A program made the translations under genes and the position numbers. The notes under the pieces are model-generated. The model was not told the origin of the DNA and ran no database searches. It was given only the letters and a program-made list of their open reading frames with translations. This document shows, piece after piece, positions 7,889 to 15,760 of a DNA stretch of 29,163 nt; within the stretch, counting starts at the first letter, position 1; each line of letters starts with the position of its first letter. The DNA is from an uncultured Actinomycetes bacterium. Lineage in GTDB: Bacteria > Actinomycetota > Actinomycetes > Nanopelagicales > Nanopelagicaceae. Location: assembly GCA_903928395.1 (NCBI GenBank), contig CAIYQS010000211.1:1-29163 (forward strand). Reading direction: 5' to 3'.

Positions 7889-9552
7889 TAGAAGAGTCCT
7901 ACCACCTTGCCGTCGATGTAATCAATTCGTTCACTAGAGGGTACCTTAGGCAGACCCGGCATGGTCATAATTTCGCCACAAACAATGACGATGAACTGCG
8001 CACCGGCAGAAAGTCTAACTTCGCGAATATTAAGCACGTGATTTGAGGGAGCACCACGAAGCGCAGCATCTGTTGAAAATGAGTATTGAGTCTTTGCGAT
8101 ACAGATAGGGAATTCGCCATATCCAGACTCTTGTAACTCCTTCAATTTATTACGAATCTTGGCATCTGCGCTCACTTCACTGGCGCCGTAGATCTTGGTT
8201 GCAACGGCATTGACCTTCTCCCAGAGGGTTGCGTTATCTGGATATACAAAGGACATTTTCTTTGGTTCTTCGCATAGCTCCACCACTGCATGCGCCAAGT
8301 CCTCGGCACCTGCCCCGCCACGCGCCCAGTGATCCGCTAAAACTATTTTCACACCCATCGCTTCAACCTTGGAAGTCAGCAATGCGATTTCAGCGTCAGT
8401 GTCACTGGTAAATTTATTTATAGAAACGACAACGGGTAATTGGTACACATCTCGGATATTTTTTACATGGCGTTCCAAATTCACCATTCCAGCTTCAAGT
8501 GCTTCCAAATTCTCTGCTGTAATTGTTTTCAAATCGGCCCCACCGTGGTACTTAATGGCGCGAATTGTTGCAACCAAAACACAAGCTGAGGGCGCAAGAC
8601 CAGACTTGCGACATTTGATATCAATGAACTTTTCGGCACCTAGATCTGCACCAAATCCCGCTTCAGTGACAACATAGTCCGCCAGTTTCAAAGCGGATTT
8701 TGTCGCAATAACCGAATTACAGCCATGGGCAATATTCGCGAATGGTCCACCGTGGATAAATGCGGGGGTATTTTCAAGCGTTTGAACCAAGTTAGGTTGA
8801 AAAGCATCTTTTAAAATGACAGTCATGGCGCCTTGCGCATTCAAATCCCTTGCATAAATCGGTGCTTTGCTTCTTGAGTAACCGATTACGATATTGCTTA
8901 TACGCTCCTTGAGATCATCGATAGAAGTTGCTAAACAGAAGATAGCCATAATTTCGGAGGCGACAACTATGTCAAAACCATCACTCCGGGGAAATCCGTT
9001 AGCAACTCCCCCAAGTGATTGAACGATTTCGCGAAGTGCCCGATCATTCATATCGACCACGCGCTTCCAGCTGATACGTCGTACATCAATATCGAGCAAA
9101 TTACCGTGATGGATATGATTATCTATAAGTGCTGCCAGTAAATTATTTGCGAGTGCAATCGCGTTAAAATCCCCCGTAAAATGCAGATTGATGTCCTCCA
9201 TTGGCACTACCTGCGCATATCCCCCGCCTGCTGCACCACCTTTCATTCCAAATACCGGACCAAGTGACGGTTCGCGAAGAGCGAGCATCGCGTTCTTGCC
9301 GATATGACGAAGTGCATCACCCAATCCAACAGTCGTGGTGGTTTTACCCTCTCCAGCCGGTGTTGGACTGATTGCAGTAACCAATATCAATTTGCTATCA
9401 GGGCGAGCGGGTAATTTCTCTAGATATTTCAGTGAAACTTTGGCCTTATATCGACCATAATTTTCAAGGTACTCCTCAGAAATCCCGAGTGACTTTCCAA
9501 TCTCAAAGATTGGTTTCATCTCTGCGCGTTGTGCAATTTCAATATCTGACAC
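7888..9552 (-). CDS. fhs: Formate-tetrahydrofolate ligase
   Basis: Interconverts formate + ATP + THF and 10-formyl-THF + ADP + phosphate in the cytoplasm. 554 residues, the normal length. Seen: SPTPAGEGKTTTTVGLGDAL (61-80), the family's P-loop-like ATP site; LREPSLGPVFGMKGGAAGGG (92-111), a hallmark stretch; and GAMTVILKDAF. GTG 9552 lies two bases after the EtfA stop with a GGGG-type ribosome site ahead. Its place between the ETF/dimethylglycine genes and an NAD-linked FDH suggests the reverse direction here: formyl-THF to formate with ATP made, then formate to CO2. Direction is inference; the enzyme could also supply formyl-THF for synthesis. Confidence 0.97.
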   Translation of the reverse strand: MSDIEIAQRAEMKPIFEIGKSLGISEEYLENYGRYKAKVSLKYLEKLPARPDSKLILVTAISPTPAGEGKTTTTVGLGDALRHIGKNAMLALREPSLGPVFGMKGGAAGGGYAQVVPMEDINLHFTGDFNAIALANNLLAALIDNHIHHGNLLDIDVRRISWKRVVDMNDRALREIVQSLGGVANGFPRSDGFDIVVASEIMAIFCLATSIDDLKERISNIVIGYSRSKAPIYARDLNAQGAMTVILKDAFQPNLVQTLENTPAFIHGGPFANIAHGCNSVIATKSALKLADYVVTEAGFGADLGAEKFIDIKCRKSGLAPSACVLVATIRAIKYHGGADLKTITAENLEALEAGMVNLERHVKNIRDVYQLPVVVSINKFTSDTDAEIALLTSKVEAMGVKIVLADHWARGGAGAEDLAHAVVELCEEPKKMSFVYPDNATLWEKVNAVATKIYGASEVSADAKIRNKLKELQESGYGEFPICIAKTQYSFSTDAALRGAPSNHVLNIREVRLSAGAQFIVIVCGEIMTMPGLPKVPSSERIDYIDGKVVGLF

Positions 9553-9554
9553 GG

Positions 9555-10511
9555 TTAACCCCTTGCTGCTCTGACTGCTGCGGTTAAAGCTGGAATAACT
9601 TTGTGCAAATCGCCGATAATTGCGTAATCTGCATAGTTGAGAATCGGTGCCTCTGGATCCGTATTGATTACAACGATGGTTTTACTGTTCTTACATCCGG
9701 CAATATGTTGCATAGCCCCACTTATCCCGCACGCAAGATAGAGATCAGGAGCTACTTTTGTTCCTGTCTGTCCGACTTGTTCTGCATGAGGTCTCCATCC
9801 TGAACTTGTTACGACACGAGAGCAGCCAACGGTGCCCCCTAAAAGATCGGCAAGTTCTTCCAAAATGCCAAAACCTTCTGGACCGCCAACTCCCCGCCCG
9901 CCTGAAACGATCACCTTGGCATCAGTGAGTGAAATTCCGCCAATCTTGCTCTCGTTTCCTCGACCGATCACTCTCACTAAAGTGTCAGCTGCATCGAGCG
10001 TCGCTTCGAATTCCTTAATTTCTGCGGTGCCACCCACTTGTTCTGGCTCAACCGAAAAAGCTAATACGGTAGCGATAAGTAAATCTGAATGAACTAACGC
10101 TTCCTCAAAGATATTGGCTGCCCAACGGGCGCGCGTTACTTCATGCGGATTACCAATTTTGATAGAACTACATTCAGCCGCCATCGGTAGGTCCATAAAC
10201 GCAGCTAAGTGCGCCAGTTGTTCATTTCCGCGCGGGCTTCCTGCCGCAAGGACCGCTTCTGGATTTATTTTTGTCACTAATTCAAGAAGTGCTTTTCCGC
10301 TAGCCATCGGCGTGTAATCTGCAAAGACGTCATTGGTAGCGACAAAAAGGGTATCGGCTCCGTATTCCCCAATTTCCTTTGCGAGAATTGCTCCTTGCCT
10401 TCCCATTACTACGGCTTGGACATCTGAAGACAATTTGCGGGCAGCAGTTAGTGCGCGAAGAGACAATGGATCAAGTACGCCACGGTCATGATCAACTAGA
10501 ACGAGAATCAT
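9555..10511 (-). CDS. etfA: Electron transfer flavoprotein alpha subunit
   Basis: Alpha subunit of ETF (FixB type), which holds the catalytic FAD and shuttles electrons from a flavin dehydrogenase to the respiratory chain. 318 residues, normal length. Seen in the C-terminal half: VSGGRGVGGPEGFGILEELA, RVVTSSGWRPHAEQVGQTG, YLACGISGAMQHIAG and VVINTDPEAPILNYADY, the FAD-binding stretches of the family. ATG 10511 overlaps the EtfB stop as ATGA, and Fhs starts two bases after its stop. The upstream dimethylglycine-oxidase-like gene is the probable electron donor. An ETF-quinone oxidoreductase is not in this window. Confidence 0.96.
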   Translation of the reverse strand: MILVLVDHDRGVLDPLSLRALTAARKLSSDVQAVVMGRQGAILAKEIGEYGADTLFVATNDVFADYTPMASGKALLELVTKINPEAVLAAGSPRGNEQLAHLAAFMDLPMAAECSSIKIGNPHEVTRARWAANIFEEALVHSDLLIATVLAFSVEPEQVGGTAEIKEFEATLDAADTLVRVIGRGNESKIGGISLTDAKVIVSGGRGVGGPEGFGILEELADLLGGTVGCSRVVTSSGWRPHAEQVGQTGTKVAPDLYLACGISGAMQHIAGCKNSKTIVVINTDPEAPILNYADYAIIGDLHKVIPALTAAVRAARG

Positions 10512-11266
10512 GCGAGTATCCCTATCTTTTTTAGCACTTCAACTAAGGCCGGTACTGCTGCTTCACCCTCACCTAAAATTTCGGCCCCTTTAGAGTTAGA
10601 AGGCGCGACAGTAAGTTGTAATTTCTCCAGTTTCGGCACCCGAGGTTCCGCTTTCTTAATGTCGATCGGCTTCTTGCGCGCCTGAATTCGACCAGGCACC
10701 GATGGATATCGTGGAATATTTAGTCCGTCGCGCACAGTGACGATCGCGGGCAGCGGCGCTTCATAGAGTTCTCTTTCGCTCCCGGCAACGCGCTCACATT
10801 TCACCACACCATCGCCCACGGTCATCGCCTTCACATTGGTGATAATTGGGCGATTTAAGGCGTGTGCAACTCGAATATGAATTTGATAACCAGCGCTATC
10901 GGCAGATTCGGCGCCAAATATAATCAAATCAAATTTTGTTTCCTCGCCGTTGATTGCCTCCACAAGAGCAGTTGCCGTTGCCTGCGGATCCCAATCTTGC
11001 CCGTCCGTTTCAAGCAAAATTGCTCGAGAAGCACCGATTGCAAGTTGTGCTCGAAGTTGTTCTTCCGCATCCGTTGGGCCGAGCGTCAATAAAGTAAGAG
11101 AACCGCCCATTTGTTCTACAAGTTGAACCCCAGCCTCTACCGCATTTTCTTCATGGGGGCTAACACCAAAGCCCAGATGTTTTGTCTCGATATCGCGACT
11201 ATCTGCCGTCAGTAGAAAGGTTCCACCAGCAATTGGAACCCGTTTTAAGCAAACAAGTACATCCAT
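10508..11266 (-). CDS. etfB: Electron transfer flavoprotein beta subunit
   Basis: Beta subunit of ETF (FixA type), which binds AMP and partners the alpha subunit. 252 residues. Seen: the N-terminal MDVLVCLKRVPI, the SPHEENAVEAGVQL segment, GAESADSAGYQIHIRVAHAL and the C-terminal RYPSVPGRIQARKKPI, a strongly conserved EtfB stretch that includes the recognition-loop region. ATG 11266 overlaps the stop of the dimethylglycine-oxidase-like gene as TAATG, and its own stop overlaps EtfA as ATGA. The coupling suggests that this ETF is dedicated to the enzyme just upstream. Confidence 0.96.
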   Translation of the reverse strand: MDVLVCLKRVPIAGGTFLLTADSRDIETKHLGFGVSPHEENAVEAGVQLVEQMGGSLTLLTLGPTDAEEQLRAQLAIGASRAILLETDGQDWDPQATATALVEAINGEETKFDLIIFGAESADSAGYQIHIRVAHALNRPIITNVKAMTVGDGVVKCERVAGSERELYEAPLPAIVTVRDGLNIPRYPSVPGRIQARKKPIDIKKAEPRVPKLEKLQLTVAPSNSKGAEILGEGEAAVPALVEVLKKIGILA

Positions 11267-13785
11267 TACGACAAAATCCTCTCGTTTGTTGGATCAAACA
11301 ATGGAGTTGCCCCAACCCCAGCAACGCTCACTGGGTAGAACTCACCAAGATATTCGACAAGAAACTTATTCCCCATAACCGCCAACTCTGTTGGCAAATA
11401 CGTCATCAAAATATGTTTTCCAAGTGAAGGCGCTGACCCCGCGCTAGTTACATAGGAACGTCGACCATGCGAGTCGATAATTGGACTTTTATCTGGCAGC
11501 AGAATTGGTTCTTTACCCAGCATGTAACGCTTTTCACCGGTTGAAGAGGTGTGGTCGTCCACAAAAAGTGAAACCAAGGTGGTGACCGGTGGGGCGCTCC
11601 GATGTTTCTCGTGAGCGGCACGTCCAATAAAATCTTGCTCTTTAAGCTTTGGAGTTTGCATTCCAGCTTCTACTACGTTGTATTCGGTTTCGAGTTCCGC
11701 TCCATATGCTCGGTAACTCTTTTCTAGTCGACCCGTAGTGCCGTAAACACCAATTCCAACCGGAATAAGTCCGTGCTTCTTTCCAGACTCCCAGATCATC
11801 TCCCATAATTTCGCGCCTTGTTCTATCGGAATATAAAGCTCCCACCCCAGATCCCCCACATATGAAATCCGAGAAGCCAGAACCTGCAAAGGTCCCATTT
11901 CAATGGTGCGACAGGTGCTGAACTTGAAGGCTTCTTTAGAGAGATCCGCTGAAGTGATTGCGGCGAGAATATCCCTAGCCTTTGGACCCCACACCCCGAT
12001 AGTGGTGTAGTTGGAAGTCAGGTCAACAATCTGTGCGGTTCCATCGACCGGTAGCTGATCTTTGAACCACTTCTTATCTGACATGCCATGAGCACCGCCT
12101 GTTACGACTCGGAAATGGTCAGTACCTAACCGCATGATGGTTAGATCAGATTTAAATCCCCCGTTAATTCCCAGAACTGGGGTATATACAACACGGCCAA
12201 TAGCAACATCCATTTGCCGCAAAGCAACTTTTTGCACCACTGATAAAGCGCTTGGCCCGATGAGGTCAAAAATCACAAATGCGCTTAAATCCACAATTCC
12301 CGCGGTTTCGCGCATTTGTAAATGTTCTGCATTAATAATTGGCGACCACCAGCGAGATTCCCATTCGGAAGTCCTCGGCATTACCTTGTCGCCAAATTTC
12401 GCTACCAACTCTGCATTTGATTCATACCAAAATGGTCTTTCCCACCCCGCTGTTTCATAAAAAACTGCGCCGAGTTCTTTCTCTTGATCGTAAAACGGAG
12501 AGAGTCGAACGTTTCGATTACTCGCCCATTGTTCATTCGGGTGGACAATTCCATAGGTTTTGTTGAAACCTTCACCACTGCGAGCCTTGATGTGATAAAC
12601 GGTTTTCTGATGTTCGTGAAACCTAGAGATATCTGATGAGTGCATATCGATTTCAGACTCTCCGAGCACCATCCACTCCGCCAAGGACTTGCCTGTTCCT
12701 GGACCCTCCTTGACCCAAATCGCAGAAGCCGTCCAAAGCCCTTTTACTTCTGGTGTCTCGCCAACAATTGGCATTCCGTCAGGCGTCAGGGAGAGAATTC
12801 CATTAATTGCATATTTTTCGCGAACATTTTCGTCACCAATAATAGATGGCATGAGTTCTAGCGAGTGTTCATCTTGTAGATCAAAGTCTTCTTGCGTGAA
12901 AGGAAATTCCGTTGGCGATAATGCCGCAGCTGCGTTAGAAGGAATATCTTGCGGGGTGTACAAGATTGGTCTATGCGCATACGAACCCACTTCTAAACCA
13001 GTTCCGTGCTGACGCTCATACATATTTGTATCCATATCGCGGACTATCGGCCACTCGATATCGCCTTTGGTATCCTTAAAAAATGGAACGGGACCAATAT
13101 CTTTCATCTGATGCACAGCAGGTGTTAACGGAATAAATGCACCGGCCATTGCCGCTAATTTTGGACTCCAGCATCCAGTGGCAATAACAACATAGTCGGC
13201 CTCGATATCTCCGTGATCTGTTCGCACCCGCTTAATATGACCATTTTCAACATCCATACCTAGGACTTCGATATTGGCAAAACTTTGAAGGGCGCCTATT
13301 GAAACAGCCTCTTCGCGCATCAAAGTTCCGGCGCGCAGCGAGTCCACGACTCCCACGGTCGGAGAGTAGAAGCCGCCTAAAATGACGGTTTCATCGATGT
13401 AGGGCACTAACTTCTTCACTTCTGCAGGGGTAAGAACTTTTGTTCCCTCTACTCCCCAAGAATGCGATGAAGACATACGACGGTGTAATTCTTGCATCCG
13501 TTCCGGTGTGCGAGCGACTTCAATGCCGCCACATTCAGTAAAAGTGCCGCGCTCTTTATATTGCCGCATTGAGTCCGCAGTGATTGCAGTCATTTCCTTT
13601 GAATGATCGGTGGGGAAAATAAAATTCGACGCATGCCCAGTTGATCCCCCGGGGTTTGGTAGCGGACCTTTATCAATTTGCACGAGGTCACGCCAGCCCA
13701 ACCGCGCCAGATGATAAGCAACGCTATTGCCGACAATACCGGCGCCAATTACTACGGCCTTTGCCTTTACTGGAAGTGCGCTCAC
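11266..13785 (-). CDS. Dimethylglycine oxidase/dehydrogenase-like FAD and folate enzyme
   Basis: Likely demethylates dimethylglycine or a related N-methyl amine, capturing the carbon as 5,10-methylene-THF. Domains: N-terminal FAD fold (VVIGAGIVGNSVAYHL near 11-26), oxidoreductase body and FAO_M-type linker to about 430, then GcvT and GcvT_C domains to the end. The stretch PNPGGSTGHASNFIF contains the His (about 51) expected to carry covalent FAD and resembles Arthrobacter dimethylglycine oxidase. VHQMKDIGPVPFF and VGSYAHRP match its active-site region. GGFKSDLTIMRL keeps the Asp of the folate site. The longest reading begins at TTG 13797 (843 aa); GTG 13785 (839 aa) has GGAAA about seven bases ahead and is preferred. 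It follows the GntR gene closely and overlaps EtfB, which suggests electrons go to ETF rather than to O2. Sarcosine is an alternative substrate. Confidence 0.88.
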   Translation of the reverse strand: MSALPVKAKAVVIGAGIVGNSVAYHLARLGWRDLVQIDKGPLPNPGGSTGHASNFIFPTDHSKEMTAITADSMRQYKERGTFTECGGIEVARTPERMQELHRRMSSSHSWGVEGTKVLTPAEVKKLVPYIDETVILGGFYSPTVGVVDSLRAGTLMREEAVSIGALQSFANIEVLGMDVENGHIKRVRTDHGDIEADYVVIATGCWSPKLAAMAGAFIPLTPAVHQMKDIGPVPFFKDTKGDIEWPIVRDMDTNMYERQHGTGLEVGSYAHRPILYTPQDIPSNAAAALSPTEFPFTQEDFDLQDEHSLELMPSIIGDENVREKYAINGILSLTPDGMPIVGETPEVKGLWTASAIWVKEGPGTGKSLAEWMVLGESEIDMHSSDISRFHEHQKTVYHIKARSGEGFNKTYGIVHPNEQWASNRNVRLSPFYDQEKELGAVFYETAGWERPFWYESNAELVAKFGDKVMPRTSEWESRWWSPIINAEHLQMRETAGIVDLSAFVIFDLIGPSALSVVQKVALRQMDVAIGRVVYTPVLGINGGFKSDLTIMRLGTDHFRVVTGGAHGMSDKKWFKDQLPVDGTAQIVDLTSNYTTIGVWGPKARDILAAITSADLSKEAFKFSTCRTIEMGPLQVLASRISYVGDLGWELYIPIEQGAKLWEMIWESGKKHGLIPVGIGVYGTTGRLEKSYRAYGAELETEYNVVEAGMQTPKLKEQDFIGRAAHEKHRSAPPVTTLVSLFVDDHTSSTGEKRYMLGKEPILLPDKSPIIDSHGRRSYVTSAGSAPSLGKHILMTYLPTELAVMGNKFLVEYLGEFYPVSVAGVGATPLFDPTNERILS

Positions 13786-13821
13786 AATGATTTCCAATCT
13801 CTATATTTATTAGTGGTTAAT

Positions 13822-14484
13822 TCACAAACTTTTTCGGATACTCGTTTCGAACCCTTCTACATGATCCCGCATTGCTTTGGCAGCAGCCTTGGAATCATTC
13901 TGTGATATCGCTTCTAGCAGCACGCGATGCTCGATAATCGCATCAGCAAGACCAGCCACTCGATCTAAAGCCAAAAACCAGATCCGAAGTGCATGGGAGT
14001 AATAATTTTCAAGGGTGGAAGCCAAGAATTCATTATGAGTGCATTCGTAGATATGAAGATGAATTCGTTGATCCAAATCAATTAACTTCGCCATATCGGG
14101 TTTGCCTTTAATCGCCTTAATTTCCGCTATTAACTTTCTTGTTACCTCATGATCGGCAGGAGTAGAACGCTCTGCAGCCAACTCCGCGGCTTTAATTTCG
14201 AGAACAGCTCTCACTTCAGAAATTGCCGACAAATTTTTTACATCAACGCTGGCGACGAACATCCCCCTGCGGGGATAAACCTCAACCAATCTTTCATTTG
14301 CCAATGCCCGCAGTGCCTCACGAATCGGGGTGCGGCCAAATTTAAGCTTGAGCATGAGTTCGCTCTCAATAATTAACGACCCGGGTTTCAACTCAAGTCG
14401 AATAATCATTGAGCGGATTTGGCTATACGCCTCTTGCGACAGGGAAGAACTCTCCCGGGGGAGGATATGAATAGCCTGGCTCAC
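13822..14484 (-). CDS. GntR-family transcriptional regulator, FCD (FadR) subfamily
   Basis: 220-residue regulator with an N-terminal winged helix (AYSQIRSMIIRLELKPGSLI, then GRTPIREALRALANERLVEV and a YPRRGMFVA wing) and a C-terminal all-helical FCD ligand domain with family-typical acidic and His residues (DQRIHLH, the HAL helix, IEHRVL and RDHVEGFE), probably a metal and carboxylate site. An open frame continues to an ATG at 14619, but that would overlap the opposing gene and add 45 unrelated residues. GTG 14484 gives the normal family length and sits exactly six bases after a TATCAT box, so a leaderless mRNA is likely. It is first in the operon ending in formate dehydrogenase and probably senses a pathway substrate such as dimethylglycine or betaine; the ligand is a guess. 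Confidence 0.92.
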   Translation of the reverse strand: MSQAIHILPRESSSLSQEAYSQIRSMIIRLELKPGSLIIESELMLKLKFGRTPIREALRALANERLVEVYPRRGMFVASVDVKNLSAISEVRAVLEIKAAELAAERSTPADHEVTRKLIAEIKAIKGKPDMAKLIDLDQRIHLHIYECTHNEFLASTLENYYSHALRIWFLALDRVAGLADAIIEHRVLLEAISQNDSKAAAKAMRDHVEGFETSIRKSL

Positions 14485-14490
14485 GGTTTG

Positions 14491-14501
14491 ATGATATATC
14501 A
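14491..14501 (-). promoter_or_regulatory. Leaderless promoter -10 box overlapping a 10-bp palindrome (likely GntR autoregulation site)
   Basis: Reading the minus strand, TATCAT (14496-14491, 5 of 6 matches to TATAAT) is followed by six bases and then the GTG at 14484, the spacing of a leaderless actinobacterial mRNA. The box overlaps a perfect palindrome TGATATATCA at 14492-14501, the size and AT-rich style of many FadR-subfamily operators. No good -35 is seen at 16-18 bp. Binding of the regulator here would block its own promoter and could affect the divergent gene starting at 14548. No second copy was found by eye at the other operon starts. Confidence 0.5.
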
Positions 14502-14535
14502 GTGAGTGACGAATAGATACACAAATTTGGGCGAA

Positions 14536-14541
14536 TAGACT
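14536..14541 (+). promoter_or_regulatory. Putative leaderless -10 box for the PF13769 / homocysteine methyltransferase operon
   Basis: TAGACT (TANNNT pattern, 4 of 6 matches to TATAAT) is followed by exactly six bases and the GTG at 14548, mirroring the arrangement of the divergent GntR gene. There is no purine-rich ribosome site in these six bases. No clear -35 is visible. Confidence 0.42.
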
Positions 14542-14547
14542 TCGACC

Positions 14548-14850
14548 GTGAGCGAATATCAGGTCGTCCGGTGGCGCGAGATCCCCTCGATGGTCATCGC
14601 CCGTGGCGAAGGGGCCCAAATAAAGGTCATGCTCCCTGCCAGATTCCAGGAAGCCATCGATGAAGCGGCCATGCGACTAGGGGCCGTTGGCGCGGATGCT
14701 TATATGGAAGGCTGGAACCGAGATCCTTGGATCTCCTCTGAAGAGGAGCCAGATCAACTTGCAGCGAAGGTAGCCGCCGAACTGGAGCGAGATTTGAGCG
14801 AGACAAAGGTTGCGGCTCTCCTCGATGCGCTGAACAGTGAGGAAAAGTGA
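14548..14850 (+). CDS. PF13769 'virulence factor' small protein, partner of methyltransferase genes
   Basis: 100-residue protein of the Pfam family named Virulence_fact, recognised from YQVVRWREIPSMVIA near the start, LPARFQEAIDEAAMRLG (29-45) and DAYMEGWNRDPW (50-61), followed by an acidic coiled helix. Despite the name, in genomes the family commonly sits with folate/corrinoid methyltransferases, as here; no toxin feature is present. No signal peptide. Its TGA overlaps the ATG of the homocysteine methyltransferase as ATGA, so the two are made together and are likely partners. GTG 14548 is chosen because it fits the family's N-terminus and lies six bases after a TAGACT box. I infer a structural or activating role in a split methionine synthase; biochemistry for the family is not known to me. 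Confidence 0.82.
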   Translation: MSEYQVVRWREIPSMVIARGEGAQIKVMLPARFQEAIDEAAMRLGAVGADAYMEGWNRDPWISSEEEPDQLAAKVAAELERDLSETKVAALLDALNSEEK

Positions 14851-15731
14851 TGTCAACGATCTATGAAGCTCTCGAAAAGTCTGCGTTGGCTTGCGATGGA
14901 GCCATGGGGACCATGCTGCAAAATGCCGGCTTGACTGACGGCGGTTCACCTGAATTATGGAATGTCGAAAAACCGGAAGAAGTTGAGAAAATTCTTGAAG
15001 CTTATGCGGCGGCAGGCGCAAAGTTCCTCACAACCAATACTTTTGGTGGAACTCGCGGACGCCTTGCTATGCACGGATTAGAAAATCGAGTTGAAGAAGT
15101 AAATAAAGCAGGTGCGCAAATCGCCCGCAAAGTTGCTGCTCGCCACTCGGGCACCTTTGTCCTGGGCGATATAGGACCTTCTGGCGATCTCATGGAGCCA
15201 ATGGGAACTTTGACTTTGGAAAGTGGTCAAGCACTATTCGCAGAACAAATTCGTGGACTAGTCGCTGGCGGAGTTGATGCAATTCTGATCGAAACGATGT
15301 CGGATTTGAGCGAAATTGAAGCAGCAGTGAATGCCGTCAATGAAGTTGCTCCGGGATTACCAATAATTGCCACCATGAGTTTTGATACAAATTTGCGGAC
15401 CATGATGGGGGTCAAACCAGCAGCGACAGTAACTTACCTCTCTTCCTTAGGAGTAAGAATAATCGGCGCCAACTGTGGCCGGGGTGTCGATGAAATGTTG
15501 CAGATTGCAAAGGAGTTAGTTGCTGCCAGACCCGACGGAGTCTTCATAATAACGCAGTCAAATGCCGGCCTCCCTAAACTTCAAGGTGATGCATTTATTT
15601 ATGATGGAACTCCCGACGAAATGGCGATTTATGCCAAAGAGATGCTGGGGCTAGGAGTAAACATCATCGGTTCTTGTTGTGGTTCAACCCCTGCTCATAC
15701 AAAAGCCATTGCGCAGAGCCTCTCACGTTAG
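14850..15731 (+). CDS. Zinc-dependent homocysteine S-methyltransferase domain protein (BHMT / MetH N-module type)
   Basis: TIM-barrel enzyme that transfers a methyl group to the zinc-bound thiolate of homocysteine, giving methionine. 293 residues from ATG 14850, which has GAGGAAA about six bases ahead; an overlapping in-frame GTG at 14847 adds one residue. The three zinc cysteines are seen: Cys209 in GANCGRGVDEM and Cys276-Cys277 in GSCCGSTPAHTKAI. CDGAMGTMLQ near the start and TTNTFGGTRGRL are the substrate-barrel motifs. It is only the homocysteine module: the pterin, cobalamin and activation domains of full MetH are absent, whereas a pterin protein and a RACo activator lie at the window's left end. 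The methyl donor may be a separate methylcobalamin protein or betaine itself. Confidence 0.9.
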   Translation: MSTIYEALEKSALACDGAMGTMLQNAGLTDGGSPELWNVEKPEEVEKILEAYAAAGAKFLTTNTFGGTRGRLAMHGLENRVEEVNKAGAQIARKVAARHSGTFVLGDIGPSGDLMEPMGTLTLESGQALFAEQIRGLVAGGVDAILIETMSDLSEIEAAVNAVNEVAPGLPIIATMSFDTNLRTMMGVKPAATVTYLSSLGVRIIGANCGRGVDEMLQIAKELVAARPDGVFIITQSNAGLPKLQGDAFIYDGTPDEMAIYAKEMLGLGVNIIGSCCGSTPAHTKAIAQSLSR

Positions 15732-15760
15732 TCGCTAGGCTTAGCAGAGATTTAAACACA

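Noticed and set aside
12134..12566. Overlapping open frames opposite the dimethylglycine-oxidase-like gene, and similar long frames opposite FDH, Fhs and E1
   Set aside because: They lie wholly inside well-supported genes, have no recognisable domains, and look like mirror frames of real coding sequence.
14485..14619. 45-residue N-terminal extension of the GntR regulator from ATG 14619
   Set aside because: It overlaps the divergent PF13769 gene, matches no regulator domain, and the GTG at 14484 has a leaderless promoter at the right distance.
15732..15760. Possible terminator between the homocysteine methyltransferase and the kinase
   Set aside because: The only hairpin seen (GCTA-GGCT-TAGC, 15734-15745) has a 4-bp stem and no T run.
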